Origin: Oscillospiraceae bacterium
GTDB lineage: Bacteria > Bacillota > Clostridia > Oscillospirales > JAAYXM01
Assembly (NCBI GenBank): GCA_017421025.1
Contig: JAFQME010000008.1
Coordinates: forward strand, 1-64,000
Direction: 5' to 3'
Length of the DNA stretch: 64,000 nucleotides
Shown: in pieces, positions 35,499 through 44,628 of the stretch
Numbering within the stretch: the first letter of the stretch is position 1
How the letters are laid out: every line of letters starts with the position of its first letter
Notes under the pieces: generated by a model
The model's input: only the letters and a program-made list of their open reading frames with translations
Databases searched by the model: none
What the model was told of the DNA's origin: nothing
Made by a program: the position numbers and the translations under genes

Positions 35499-35526
35499 TT
35501 GCAAGGGATTTTTTTTCATGTATAAT
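35499..35526 (+). promoter_or_regulatory. Promoter of the repeat-rich lipoprotein gene
   Basis: TTGCAA and a perfect TATAAT are separated by 16 bases; CAGGAGGAAC lies before the start at 35590. Confidence 0.65.
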
Positions 35527-35589
35527 AAAAGGGAACCTTTTTGTTTTTCTTACGTCAACAAAGACAGAATCACCAAACAGGAGGAACTT

Positions 35590-36585
35590 ATGATGAAAAA
35601 ATTACTTGCAATGCTCTTGGCAATTTCGATGGTGCTCACCCTTTTTGCGTGTGCACCGAAACACCAGAATGAAGACGTCGCAGAACCTGAAATTCAGGAG
35701 GATGTCGATTCGGTCATTCCGGAAGAGGAAGACCCCATTCTCCCTGAGGATGAGGTCGCTTCCGAGTCGGAAGAGGAAGATGTCGCCGCTCCGGAAGAAG
35801 ACGCTGAAATCGGAAACGAAGAAGATACCACGGCTCCTCCGCAGCCGGAGGACAAGCCGGTAGAACAGAAACCGGTCGAACAGAAACCTGTTGAGCAGAA
35901 ACCGGTCGAGCAGAAGCCTGCAGTCCAGCAGTCGACCACTCAGAAACCGGCAGAGCAGAAGCCTGCCGTCCAGCAGTCGACCACTCAGAAACCGGTTGAA
36001 CAGAAGCCTGCCGTCCAGCAGAAGCCGACCACTCAGAAACCGGCAGAACAGAAGCCGGCTGTCCAGCAGAAGCCGACCACTCAGAAACCGGTCGAACAGA
36101 AGCCTGCTGTCCAGCAGAAGCCTGTGGAACAAGAAAAGCCGGTCGAGCAGCAGAAACCCGTGGAAGAAGAAAAACCTGCTGAAACTCCCGCAAAATCTCC
36201 GGCACAGACCCTGCGTGCGGACTTCAGATCCCGTGTGAGCAGCACCAAAGATCCGGAAGCACTTGCCTCCGCACTCATCGGCAATTCCATCATCCCCTTC
36301 ATGGGTGCATCCATGCCAGTTGAACCGGGATTCTTAAACGGTTTTGACAACGAGATTTCCGGCTTTAGCAAAGGCGCAATGTTCGGTCCTGCGATCGGTA
36401 CCATTCCGTTTATCGGGTATATCTTTGAGGTGGATGCAAATACTGACGTCAGTGCGTTTATCCAGACCCTCAAGGACAATGCAAATCTGCGTTGGAACAT
36501 CTGTACTTCGGCGGATGAAATGGTTGTGGATTCGGTTGGAAACACCGTATTCTTCCTCATGGCTCCGGCAGCATTTGAAGAATAA
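35590..36585 (+). CDS. Lipoprotein with Pro/Lys/Gln repeat stalk
   Basis: The 331-residue protein opens with a lipobox (VLTLFAC, cysteine near residue 18), then an acidic segment and a long low-complexity stretch of QKPVEQ/QKPAVQ/QKPTT units (about residues 90-205). The C-terminal ~125 residues form a compact domain with SIIPFMGASMPVEPG and FEVDANTDVSAFIQTL. I do not know this domain. The repeat probably spans the wall and presents the domain outside. Start choice between adjacent ATGs at 35590 and 35593 is arbitrary. Confidence 0.75.
   Translation: MMKKLLAMLLAISMVLTLFACAPKHQNEDVAEPEIQEDVDSVIPEEEDPILPEDEVASESEEEDVAAPEEDAEIGNEEDTTAPPQPEDKPVEQKPVEQKPVEQKPVEQKPAVQQSTTQKPAEQKPAVQQSTTQKPVEQKPAVQQKPTTQKPAEQKPAVQQKPTTQKPVEQKPAVQQKPVEQEKPVEQQKPVEEEKPAETPAKSPAQTLRADFRSRVSSTKDPEALASALIGNSIIPFMGASMPVEPGFLNGFDNEISGFSKGAMFGPAIGTIPFIGYIFEVDANTDVSAFIQTLKDNANLRWNICTSADEMVVDSVGNTVFFLMAPAAFEE
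35857..36175 (+). repeat. Degenerate coding repeat (QKP units) in the lipoprotein
   Basis: Tandem units of about 15-27 bases encoding QKPVE, QKPAV and QKPTT. Copy number is likely to vary between strains. Confidence 0.8.
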
Positions 36586-36602
36586 GAGAGACAAGATCAG
36601 TG

Positions 36603-36627
36603 AAACGGGCGGGACCACCGCCCGTTT
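36603..36627 (+). terminator. Terminator of the lipoprotein gene
   Basis: A 10-bp perfect stem (AAACGGGCGG with CCGCCCGTTT), a 5-base loop and a short T-run. Confidence 0.8.
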
Positions 36628-36649
36628 TTCATAAAAGGAGGCAAGTGGA

Positions 36650-38035
36650 TTGCTTTTTTCCTCGATTACTTTTTTGTATGTATTTTTGCCCTGCGTGCTC
36701 CTGCTGTACTTCCTCGCCCCAAAGCGCTTGAAAAACACGGTGCTGCTTCTTGTCAGCCTTGTGTTTTATGCATGGGGTGAGCCCAAGTATGTGGTGTTGA
36801 TGATTGCATCGGTTTTCCAGGGATATGTGTTTGCACGGCTGATGGAGAAGACCGAGCGTCGGGCGGTCAAAAAACTCTTCCTCATTCTCTCGCTTGCAGT
36901 GAGTTTGGGGCTTTTGGGGTACTTTAAGTATGCCGGATTCTTCCTGGAGAGTTTTGCATCGCTGACCGGGCTTTCTGTCCCGGTGCTGAAGATCGCACTG
37001 CCCATCGGTATCAGTTTTTACACCTTCCAGATTTTGAGTTATGTTGTGGATGTCTACCGTGGTGATGTCCCGGCACAGAAAAACATTCTCTCGCTGGGGG
37101 CATACATTTCCATGTTCCCGCAGCTCATCGCAGGTCCGATTGTGCGTTATTCGGATATTGCCGAAAGCCTGGAGGAGCGGAGCCACAGTCTTGCATTGGC
37201 ATCGGACGGCATCCGACGCTTTGTGTTGGGTCTTGCCAAAAAAATCCTGATTGCCAATACCTTGGGAGAACTTGTGGCGGCGATGACTACGGCACGTGAC
37301 GTGTCGGTACTGTATTTCTGGCTGTATGCGATTGCATTTTCTTTGCAGATTTATTTTGATTTTTCCGGGTACAGCGATATGGCAATCGGGCTTGGGAAAC
37401 TCTTTGGGTTCCGGTTCATGGAAAACTTCAATTACCCCTTTATCTCCGCAAGTATCTCGGAGTTCTGGCGCCGCTGGCACATTTCGCTGGGGAGTTGGTT
37501 CCGTGACTATGTCTACATCCCGCTTGGCGGAAATCGGGTAGGGAAAGGGCGCCTCCTTTTCAATCTCCTGGTTGTTTGGATGCTCACCGGGCTTTGGCAC
37601 GGTGCGGCGTGGAACTTTGTGGTGTGGGGCTTGTTCTTTGCGGTGTTCCTCATCGCAGAGAAATATTTCCTTGGGAAATTCCTGGAAAAACACCGTGTGG
37701 TGGGGCATGTGTATGTCTTAATCACGGTGGTGATCAGCTTCGTCATTTTCAATGCAACCAGTATGATGGAAGCGGGATTCTTCCTTGCGGCGATGTTCGG
37801 CGCTAAGGGGTATCCCTTGGTGAGCGGGGAATTTCTCTATCAGCTGGGGCAGTATGGTGTGGTCCTCATCCTTGCGTGCGTGGGGGCGACCCCATGGGTC
37901 AAAACCCTGGCACAGCGCATTCCCAAGAAACTGGCAAATGTCTTGGAGCCGATTGTGTTGGTCCTGCTGCTGCTCATCTGTACCGCATATCTGGTGGACG
38001 GGTCGTTTAATCCGTTCTTGTATTTCCGCTTTTAA
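36650..38035 (+). CDS. MBOAT-family O-acyltransferase (AlgI/DltB-like)
   Basis: The 461-residue protein has about ten membrane spans and the MBOAT catalytic region with the conserved histidine in LTGLWHGAAWNF near residue 315, plus SISEFWRRWHISLGSWFRDYVYIPLGGNRVG. Such proteins move acyl groups across the membrane onto wall or secreted polymers. The start is a TTG with AAAGGAGG eight bases upstream; no nearby ATG fits the conserved start. A DHHW-type protein follows after 12 bases, as in known AlgI-AlgJ/X-like pairs. Confidence 0.9.
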   Translation: MLFSSITFLYVFLPCVLLLYFLAPKRLKNTVLLLVSLVFYAWGEPKYVVLMIASVFQGYVFARLMEKTERRAVKKLFLILSLAVSLGLLGYFKYAGFFLESFASLTGLSVPVLKIALPIGISFYTFQILSYVVDVYRGDVPAQKNILSLGAYISMFPQLIAGPIVRYSDIAESLEERSHSLALASDGIRRFVLGLAKKILIANTLGELVAAMTTARDVSVLYFWLYAIAFSLQIYFDFSGYSDMAIGLGKLFGFRFMENFNYPFISASISEFWRRWHISLGSWFRDYVYIPLGGNRVGKGRLLFNLLVVWMLTGLWHGAAWNFVVWGLFFAVFLIAEKYFLGKFLEKHRVVGHVYVLITVVISFVIFNATSMMEAGFFLAAMFGAKGYPLVSGEFLYQLGQYGVVLILACVGATPWVKTLAQRIPKKLANVLEPIVLVLLLLICTAYLVDGSFNPFLYFRF

Positions 38036-38047
38036 GGAGGTGCCGTA

Positions 38048-39142
38048 ATGACAGACAAAGCAAAACAAATTGTACTGACCGCTGTGATGGCGGCACTGGT
38101 CCTCGCCCTGTCCGTCCTGTGCTTGTTTTCGCCGCTCACGGAATACTCCCTCTCCGAGCGCAGAAGCCTTGCCGGACGGCCGGAATTCACCGCAGACCGT
38201 GTGTTCTCCGGGCAGTTTGCTTCGGATTTTGAACGCTTTACACAAGACCAGTTCCCTTTGCGGGAAGAGTTCCGTGCGTTGAAATCTGCCACCTCGCTCT
38301 ACCTCTTCCGCCAAAAGACGGTCAACGACCTCTATCTTGCCGAGGGACATATCTCGAAAGTTGTGCCGTGGATAGAAGAGCGCATGATCGAACACGCAAC
38401 CGAACGATTCCGCTTTTTGCAGGAAACGTATTTCCCGGAAAAGACCCCGCTTCTTGCGGTGGTACCGGATAAGAATTTCTACCTCGCAGAGAAAAACGGA
38501 TTCCTCACATTCGATCATGCAGAGTTGATGGAAACCCTGCGTGAAGCACTTCCGGCGTTCTCTGTGACCGATTTATCCGAGCTGCTCACACTGGAGGACT
38601 ATTACACCACCGACACCCACTGGCGTCAGGAGCGCATCACCCATGTTGCGGATTTCCTGGCAGGGCAGTTTGGGAGAACATTGCCGCAGGAATACCGGGA
38701 AGTCCCCATGCACGTCCCGTTTTACGGGGTGTATCACGGTCAGCTTGCGCTTCCGGTAAAGCCCGATGTGATCTCTTATCTGGAAAACCCCACCATTTCA
38801 GGGCTTTCTGTAACAAGCTATGATTCGGGTGCACCCGAATCGGTCGATCTTTACAACGCCCAAAAAGGCGAGGGGAAAGACGGGTACGAACTCTTCCTTG
38901 GCGGCTCCCACGCAGTGCTCACCATTGAAAATCCCGCTGCTGAGGGCGAACTTGTGGTGTTCTGCGATTCCTTCGGACAGAGCATGGCACCGCTGCTTGC
39001 ACAAGGCTACGGGAAAACCACGTTGGTGGACATCCGCTATATCCAAAGCGCCATGGTGGGTGCGTTTGTGAATTTTGAACACGCCGATGTCCTGTTTTTG
39101 TACAGCACCATGATGCTCAATCAAGCAAGTGTATTGAAATAA
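38048..39142 (+). CDS. DHHW-type (AlgX/AlgJ-like) SGNH-hydrolase-fold protein
   Basis: The 364-residue protein has one N-terminal span, then YTTDTHWR near residue 194, the signature of DHHW/AlgX-like O-acetyl transfer proteins. SERRSLAGRPEF and the later DSFGQSM segment (the SGNH serine block) also fit. It would accept acetyl groups from the MBOAT partner and place them on an extracytoplasmic polysaccharide. AAGGAGG overlaps the end of the partner gene. Confidence 0.85.
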   Translation: MTDKAKQIVLTAVMAALVLALSVLCLFSPLTEYSLSERRSLAGRPEFTADRVFSGQFASDFERFTQDQFPLREEFRALKSATSLYLFRQKTVNDLYLAEGHISKVVPWIEERMIEHATERFRFLQETYFPEKTPLLAVVPDKNFYLAEKNGFLTFDHAELMETLREALPAFSVTDLSELLTLEDYYTTDTHWRQERITHVADFLAGQFGRTLPQEYREVPMHVPFYGVYHGQLALPVKPDVISYLENPTISGLSVTSYDSGAPESVDLYNAQKGEGKDGYELFLGGSHAVLTIENPAAEGELVVFCDSFGQSMAPLLAQGYGKTTLVDIRYIQSAMVGAFVNFEHADVLFLYSTMMLNQASVLK

Positions 39143-39144
39143 AG

Positions 39145-39169
39145 AAAAGCCTCCCGTTGGGAGGCTTTT
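39145..39169. terminator. Convergent terminator after the O-acetylation pair
   Basis: A perfect 11-bp stem (AAAAGCCTCCC with GGGAGGCTTTT) and a 3-base loop, between convergent stop codons. Confidence 0.88.
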
Positions 39170-39173
39170 TCGG

Positions 39174-40985
39174 TTAGAGTTTGGGGAGTTCGGTCATGCG
39201 GAGTTTTGCCGCACCGTAGGGGATCAGCTTGATCGGACGAACATCGCCGATCGGGGTGCGGGAGTTGGGCACTTTGGCGCAAACCGAGGTGTAGCCGTCT
39301 AAATACCCCCAATCGATGGGGACAGCCCGGGTGCGGAGGGAAATCGGCGGGTTTGCCTGCGAGAAGGGGACTTCTCCGATGGGCGCAAATTCCGCTTCCA
39401 ACTCATCCGAGCAGAGTGCGAGACTCCAATCCGATTTGGGATGGAGTTCGGTTTCGTAGTAGGGGGACTCACACTCACGGCGCACGGTATCGTATGCAAT
39501 GGGGAGCGAGAAGAAGAGGGGTCCGAAGCGCACAGCGGTGAGATCCAACGGACGGGAAACGAATTGAGGAGTGAAGTGCAAGCCCACTTCAATGACTCGG
39601 GTTTCGCCCTTTTCAAATGCGTAGGTGAGTTCGTTTGTGGGGGTGGTGTCAACACCGTCCACGGTCAGACCCTCAACAAACGAGGGGATCCGGATTCGGA
39701 AGGTAAAGGCATCGTGCGCCTCCACCTCGTAACGCACCGTGTGCCGGAATGGGTAGTCTGTGATGACTTTGATCCGCTGGTGCGGGGTGTTCAACTCGCA
39801 GGGAACCGCAAACAGACTGAGGACAGAGGTTTCATCGTGCGCACAGGCGGAAAGAGCGAATTTCGGCCAGCCCTGACCGAAGTTCGAGGTGCAGCAACCC
39901 CAAATGCGGTCAAATGCAAACAGGTGTGCACCGTCCGGATTGGTACGGAACGGGGGCCATCCGAAAAACCGCTTACTTGCCATTTGGTTGGCAAGCTGGA
40001 GATACTGATGGGTTTCCATGCGCTCGTCAAACTGCGCAGGCAGGGCGTTGAACGCAATGGTTTCCATGCGGTCCAGCCACTTGAAATCTCCGGTGTGAGC
40101 GAAGATGGTTTCATAAGAGAAGAGCTGCTCCACTACGGCGCAAAGCTCGGTGCCGTGGACCGGGGAGATGCCTGCCAGACATTCATCACCCGTAATCAGC
40201 CCGATTGCGGTGCCGTTATAGGTTTCCAAAAGATCCAGGAGTTTTTGCGCACTGTCGGTATATTCTTCACCAAGCAGGTCAAAGACCACCGCTTCATGCT
40301 TGAACATCATTGCGATGTTCACGATATGGGTTTCAAATTGCCATAAATTGAGCGGGGTTTTCCACATCTCGGTGAATTTGGTGTAGTCGGCGCCTTGGTC
40401 ACGGAAACGACGTGCAAGGTCAACCAGCCAATCTTCCCCGGTGCGTTCGTGCAGGAAGTGAATGGGAATCAGTCCGTCAAACCAACGGTACTTGCCCCAT
40501 GTGTGCAGGACAAAACCATCGTTTACCTGGTGGTTGTAGTAGTTCTTGAAGATGCGGTAGAGCGCTTGGAATGCTTCTTCGTCGTTGGTACACTCGATGT
40601 AGCTTTTGAGCATCTTGCCGATGAGGAAGATGATCCACGGATCGAATTTGGCTCGCTCCTCATCTTCACACGGACAAATCCAACCGTCGGGTTTCTGACG
40701 GCTGATGAGGGTGTCAATGTAGTTTTTGGCACGGGACATCATGTCCGCATCGTCCAAAAGATGTGCGAGCGGGATAAAGCCGTCCAGCCAGTATGGGACA
40801 CGCTCACCCCAGATTCCGCCCGGGGTATTGGTGTCCTGTCCGCCGCCAATCCATTTGCTGTTGCAAATGTCGGGCCAGATCTTGTCCAGTTTTCCGTGCA
40901 GCCCGTCTGCCTGGATGCGGAGTTGGGTGCGGAGCCAACCATCCGGGCGCAGTTCATTTGATGTATAGTACGCATAGCGTTTCAT
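39174..40985 (-). CDS. GH127-like (DUF1680) glycoside hydrolase
   Basis: The 603-residue protein has an (alpha/alpha)6-barrel first half with GIWGERVPYWLDGFIPLAHL near residue 55. GCCTSNFGQGWPKF near residue 366 corresponds to the paired-cysteine region of GH127 beta-L-arabinofuranosidases, and a beta-rich second half contains FTFRIRIPSFV. No signal peptide is visible, so it acts in the cytoplasm, perhaps on arabinose-containing oligosaccharides; many DUF1680 members have other substrates. ATG 40985 follows GAGGTG; an upstream ATG would add 21 unlikely residues. No sugar transporter is next to it. Confidence 0.82.
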   Translation of the reverse strand: MKRYAYYTSNELRPDGWLRTQLRIQADGLHGKLDKIWPDICNSKWIGGGQDTNTPGGIWGERVPYWLDGFIPLAHLLDDADMMSRAKNYIDTLISRQKPDGWICPCEDEERAKFDPWIIFLIGKMLKSYIECTNDEEAFQALYRIFKNYYNHQVNDGFVLHTWGKYRWFDGLIPIHFLHERTGEDWLVDLARRFRDQGADYTKFTEMWKTPLNLWQFETHIVNIAMMFKHEAVVFDLLGEEYTDSAQKLLDLLETYNGTAIGLITGDECLAGISPVHGTELCAVVEQLFSYETIFAHTGDFKWLDRMETIAFNALPAQFDERMETHQYLQLANQMASKRFFGWPPFRTNPDGAHLFAFDRIWGCCTSNFGQGWPKFALSACAHDETSVLSLFAVPCELNTPHQRIKVITDYPFRHTVRYEVEAHDAFTFRIRIPSFVEGLTVDGVDTTPTNELTYAFEKGETRVIEVGLHFTPQFVSRPLDLTAVRFGPLFFSLPIAYDTVRRECESPYYETELHPKSDWSLALCSDELEAEFAPIGEVPFSQANPPISLRTRAVPIDWGYLDGYTSVCAKVPNSRTPIGDVRPIKLIPYGAAKLRMTELPKL

Positions 40986-41080
40986 TTCATCACCTCGCAT
41001 TAATGATACCATGCAAGCAACCGAGAAACAACGCCGATTTTCCTGCAAAAAGTGAGAAAATCCGATATTTGTGAGGGAGG

Positions 41081-42139
41081 TTAATGTCTTGGAGACATCC
41101 CGAAAATGTCTGTGAGTAGATGATAAACGTTATGTGTACCGATGTCTACTTTGCTTGCAACGATTTGACACCATTGCTCAATCCGGTTTTCGGAAAGAGC
41201 ATCCACTTGCCAATACTCCAAAAGTGTTGCAGGATTTGCAGTCATAATTGTCTCGGCAATCAACTCTCTGTGAGTGTGTATTTTGCCGAACGCCGCAGGT
41301 ACTCTTTCAAAGTGACCGTTGATTGTGACAAGACTAACTTTTCCACCTGACGAGAATTGGTCTCGAATGTGCGGATCAACAATGCTACAGTTGGAAACAA
41401 GCCATACTGCGTATCGATTATATTTTGATGTTAAAACTTCCGGAAAGAGCGCATAACCACGAGCACGGTATTCGTCTTTTTCCTCCTTAGAAAGAGAACT
41501 CCACAGTCTAATGGTGGGGGGAGCGACGATGTCTTCGGGGTTTTCTTCTGCTGCCCACCACAAACTTTCTCCCGGCTTCAATTGACTTTTGTAATACTTT
41601 GAAACAGGAGTAACCGGGTTTTCTAATCTCCGAAGTTCATCATAAGCAATTCCCATTTTGTCAAAGATGGTTTCACCAACACCAAGCTCCATATCTATTT
41701 GATAGCGAGGATAGTGTGTGACCGAGATGCCGGAAAGACACTCTTCATAAGGGCGGCTCTTGAACGCAATTGGTGCGCCCAGTTTTCCAAATGTCAGAAA
41801 AATTCTTTCAACGTTTTGGTCACGTGTTGATTCTAAAATACTGCTACCAATGGATTTCCAGTGATTCTTATTGGTGCTTTTTACCTCCACACCATAAAAC
41901 CGATTCGCAACAATGTCAGGAAACGATGCCCCTGACACCAACTGGATGGTTCCTTCAAAAGGGGTATGTATCGCACATCTTGCCAATGCATCGTAAACAT
42001 CTTCTTCTAATTGTGTTCCGTTGCGGCCTTTGTAATATGCTTCTCGTCCCTTGGCTTCCGCATTCAGCGTTGCATCGGTTTTTGCCATGAGTGCTTTGAA
42101 CTCTTCTAATGGCGGTTTTTTGTTTTCAGATACGATCAC
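41081..42139 (-). CDS. Type II restriction endonuclease
   Basis: The 352-residue protein follows a cytosine methyltransferase and overlaps it by 14 bases. SFPDIVANRFYGVEVKST (about residues 88-105) has the PD...(E)xK spacing of nuclease active sites. GTG 42139 is chosen because GGAGG lies 8-9 bases upstream; the frame extends 17 codons further without such a site. Recognition sequence cannot be inferred. AT-richer than the flanking core genes, so likely acquired. Confidence 0.8.
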   Translation of the reverse strand: MIVSENKKPPLEEFKALMAKTDATLNAEAKGREAYYKGRNGTQLEEDVYDALARCAIHTPFEGTIQLVSGASFPDIVANRFYGVEVKSTNKNHWKSIGSSILESTRDQNVERIFLTFGKLGAPIAFKSRPYEECLSGISVTHYPRYQIDMELGVGETIFDKMGIAYDELRRLENPVTPVSKYYKSQLKPGESLWWAAEENPEDIVAPPTIRLWSSLSKEEKDEYRARGYALFPEVLTSKYNRYAVWLVSNCSIVDPHIRDQFSSGGKVSLVTINGHFERVPAAFGKIHTHRELIAETIMTANPATLLEYWQVDALSENRIEQWCQIVASKVDIGTHNVYHLLTDIFGMSPRH

Positions 42140-43580
42140 CTGTATCACCTCCAAAATAAATCTCCCATAAAGTTTCAATACGTTTCGCAATGTGGAATCC
42201 TAGTAAGGGTGGGACGGCGTTCCCAATCAACTTATATGCTTCGGAAGCGGAAACTGAGGTGTTTGATTGGCTGTTCCGAAAAACAAAATCATAACTGTCT
42301 GGAAATGTTTGGATCCGTGCACATTCTCTTATTGTTAATCTTCGTTCTCGTTTTCCGCTTTTGAGTTCTTCTACATAATGACCACCATGTTCGATACTTA
42401 AACGGCGGAACTCAATGTTTCCATGGTGTTCCGAGCGGATGGTGGGACCGATGCTGTCGAGCTTAATCTCGGTTTGTCCTTGGCAATGCTTTCCCATATA
42501 TTTTGCTTTTGAATATTTCTGCTGTGAAACGTCAGCTGAGTTCTCTGGTTCATCTAGATCACAAAATGCTTGCCGAACTGTCACCGGTGGCAATAACATA
42601 TTTCCGGGGTTATTGTAAGCGTGTGTAACAATCGGATAAGGATCATAATCTTCTGGAATCTGCGCCAAAGAGAGTGCTTTCAGTGCTTCCATGGTTAAAG
42701 CAGACTTCTTGAAACCAAAGAAAATCACACGTTCTCTCGATTGTGGTACACCATAATCGGCAGCATGCAGGACTCTTGCTGGGACGACAAGATAGCCATT
42801 CTCTGAAATTGTACTAAAATCATGTTCAATAATTGCCTTCACATCGCCGAGGTTTGCAAGACCTTTTACGTTCTCCGCAATAAACATTTTAGGTTGTGTG
42901 ATGGCAATTACTTCACGCATCCACATGTATAATTGACCGCGGCTTTCGATACTGGGGGTGTCGGAGTCTGTAATTCTTTTTCCTGTATGACTCTTGTCTG
43001 AATCAAACCCTTGCCGTTTGCCGGCAATGGAAAAGTCCTGACAAGGGAAGCCGCCTGTAACAATGTCGATGTTTTGAGGGAATACAGAAATTCCATTTTC
43101 TTGATGTAGTTTTACCAAATCAACAATACTATCAAGATAATAGGTGGAAGCAGAAATCCCTTTTTTGCCAAAATAATTCGTCCATGCAGCTTTGGCATCT
43201 TCTTTGATGTCGTTAGCAAAAACAGTATGGAATCTGTTTTTTGGAAGGCGAACCCAGTTTTCATCTATCTTCTGAACGTTCCAATGCTTGTTGATTGTTT
43301 TATTGACACATAACTTTAAAACTTCAAAATCACCTTCAAATCCCAAATCCATGCCACCACAGCCGGAGAATAACGACAACACATTGATATTTGTTTTTCT
43401 TGTGTGGCTTTTGGTTTGTTTGCCTTGCCTTGCAGGTTTCGCTGTTGTTGAGGGGATGAACCAAATACCGCTCTTTTTGACTGCACCATCTATACGCCCC
43501 TCGTTGCATAAAATTTGCACTCTGCGTGGGGTGATATTCCATTTTTTAGCTGCAGCTTGGACGGTAATCATCTCGTTCAT
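42126..43580 (-). CDS. C5-cytosine DNA methyltransferase with N-terminal helix-turn-helix
   Basis: The 484-residue protein has, from about residue 68, the ordered C5-methyltransferase motifs: LSLFSGCGGMDLGF (I), GGFPCQDFSIAG with the catalytic Cys (IV), ENVKG (VI), RERVIFFG (VIII), IRECARIQTFPD (IX) and LIGNAVPP (X). Residues about 1-55 (ITVQAAAKKWNITPRRVQIL) form a MerR/excisionase-like DNA-binding element, which could let the enzyme repress its own promoter as known for some type II methyltransferases. It heads a two-gene operon with the nuclease. Confidence 0.93.
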   Translation of the reverse strand: MNEMITVQAAAKKWNITPRRVQILCNEGRIDGAVKKSGIWFIPSTTAKPARQGKQTKSHTRKTNINVLSLFSGCGGMDLGFEGDFEVLKLCVNKTINKHWNVQKIDENWVRLPKNRFHTVFANDIKEDAKAAWTNYFGKKGISASTYYLDSIVDLVKLHQENGISVFPQNIDIVTGGFPCQDFSIAGKRQGFDSDKSHTGKRITDSDTPSIESRGQLYMWMREVIAITQPKMFIAENVKGLANLGDVKAIIEHDFSTISENGYLVVPARVLHAADYGVPQSRERVIFFGFKKSALTMEALKALSLAQIPEDYDPYPIVTHAYNNPGNMLLPPVTVRQAFCDLDEPENSADVSQQKYSKAKYMGKHCQGQTEIKLDSIGPTIRSEHHGNIEFRRLSIEHGGHYVEELKSGKRERRLTIRECARIQTFPDSYDFVFRNSQSNTSVSASEAYKLIGNAVPPLLGFHIAKRIETLWEIYFGGDTGDRI

Positions 43581-43610
43581 AATCCTATCACCTCGCTTGT
43601 AATTATATCT

Positions 43611-43639
43611 ATTATATTCGTTTGTGCGAACTTTTACAA
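43611..43639 (-). promoter_or_regulatory. Promoter of the restriction-modification operon
   Basis: Minus strand: TTGTAA, 17 bases, TATAAT. A second ATTATA lies 9 bases nearer the gene. GAGGTGAT precedes the ATG. Confidence 0.65.
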
Positions 43640-43659
43640 TGGGTTATCAAAAGAAAATT

Positions 43660-43692
43660 CCCCTTTAGCCATTGCTTCGGCTCCAAAGGGGG
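43660..43692 (-). terminator. Hairpin between tRNA-Ser(TGA) and the methyltransferase gene
   Basis: CCCCTTT pairs with AAAGGGG around an inner AGCC/GGCT stem; on the minus strand it runs into AATTTTCTTTT. It may insulate the restriction-modification operon. Confidence 0.45.
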
Positions 43693-43746
43693 GAACAGTT
43701 CATCGGACGACCATCAAGAGCCGCCATTTCGGATTCCTTTGAGTAA

Positions 43747-43780
43747 AAAAAACACCCACCCGATAGGGTGAGTGTTTTTT
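43747..43780 (-). terminator. Terminator of tRNA-Ser(TGA)
   Basis: Minus strand: ACACTCACCC pairs with GGGTGGGTGT (one G-T pair), followed by a run of eight T. Confidence 0.85.
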
Positions 43781-43781
43781 T

Positions 43782-43870
43782 TGGCGGAGAGAAAGGGATT
43801 CGAACCCTTGGCTCCTTGCGGAGTCACTGGTTTTCAAGACCAGCTCCTTAAACCACTCGGACATCTCTCC
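43782..43870 (-). tRNA. tRNA-Ser (anticodon TGA)
   Basis: Class II tRNA on the minus strand with acceptor GGAGAGA/TCTCTCC, anticodon loop CTTGAAA, a long variable arm, T-loop GTTCGAATC and an encoded CCA. Confidence 0.95.
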
Positions 43871-43958
43871 GTAGACGTCACTAAATATACCAAAAGAATG
43901 GAGTCTTGTCAAGTTTGAAAATGCGTGGTATACTAATTGCGGAAAGAAGGCGAACAAG

Positions 43959-44507
43959 ATGAGTACATTGCATGAGCAGGCAAAAACTGCTGTTTTGGAA
44001 CTGATTGAAAAAGCAAATCTCAAAGCAGGGGATTTGATGGTAGTGGGATGTTCTTCCAGCGAGATTATCGGGAGTAAAATCGGCTCGAACTCCTCGCTTG
44101 AGACCGCCGAGGAGGTATTCGGTGCGATTTACGGAGAACTTTCTGCCCGTGGCATTTTCCTTGCCGCACAGTGCTGTGAGCACTTAAACCGTGCCCTCAT
44201 TGTGGAGGAAGAGGTTGCAAGAAAATATGGCTGGGATCCGGTGAATGTGGTTCCGCAGCCCAAGGCAGGCGGCTCGTTTGCCACCACCGCATACAAGACC
44301 TTCGCAGCACCGGTTGCGGTGGAGCATATCCGTGCAAAAGCAGGGCTTGACATCGGCGGAACGCTGATCGGGATGCATCTGATGCCGGTTGCGGTGCCGG
44401 TGCGTCTTTCGGTGAAGAGGATCGGGGAAGCACCCATCATTTGTGCCCGTATCCGTCCGAAATTTATCGGCGGCGAGCGTGCGCATTACAACGACGAATT
44501 GAAATAG
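43959..44507 (+). CDS. UPF0340 (TIGR01440, YwlG-like) protein
   Basis: The 182-residue protein matches the UPF0340 family: VVGCSSSEIIGSKIG near residue 28, CCEHLNRALIVE and IGMHLMPVAVPVR. Function is unknown; Firmicutes members are often near glyA or upp. AGAAGGCG lies before the ATG and it stands alone between a tRNA and a two-component system. Confidence 0.9.
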   Translation: MSTLHEQAKTAVLELIEKANLKAGDLMVVGCSSSEIIGSKIGSNSSLETAEEVFGAIYGELSARGIFLAAQCCEHLNRALIVEEEVARKYGWDPVNVVPQPKAGGSFATTAYKTFAAPVAVEHIRAKAGLDIGGTLIGMHLMPVAVPVRLSVKRIGEAPIICARIRPKFIGGERAHYNDELK

Positions 44508-44511
44508 ACTC

Positions 44512-44541
44512 TTCCGGCGGTCGTGTGCTGCCGGAATTCTT
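44512..44541 (+). terminator. Terminator of the UPF0340 gene
   Basis: A 7-bp stem TTCCGGC/GCCGGAA with an 11-base loop and TTCTTTT behind it. Confidence 0.6.
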
Positions 44542-44628
44542 TTGCTTCTAATTTACAAAATGTTCACCACTTTTTTGGAAAACCGGGTAGAATAAACTTT
44601 GTAACTGTATGAAACTCGAGGTGATGGG

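Noticed and set aside
43700-44023. 107-codon minus-strand frame through tRNA-Ser(TGA)
   Set aside because: It translates the tRNA and terminator (LSLRQKKH product); a known type of false gene.
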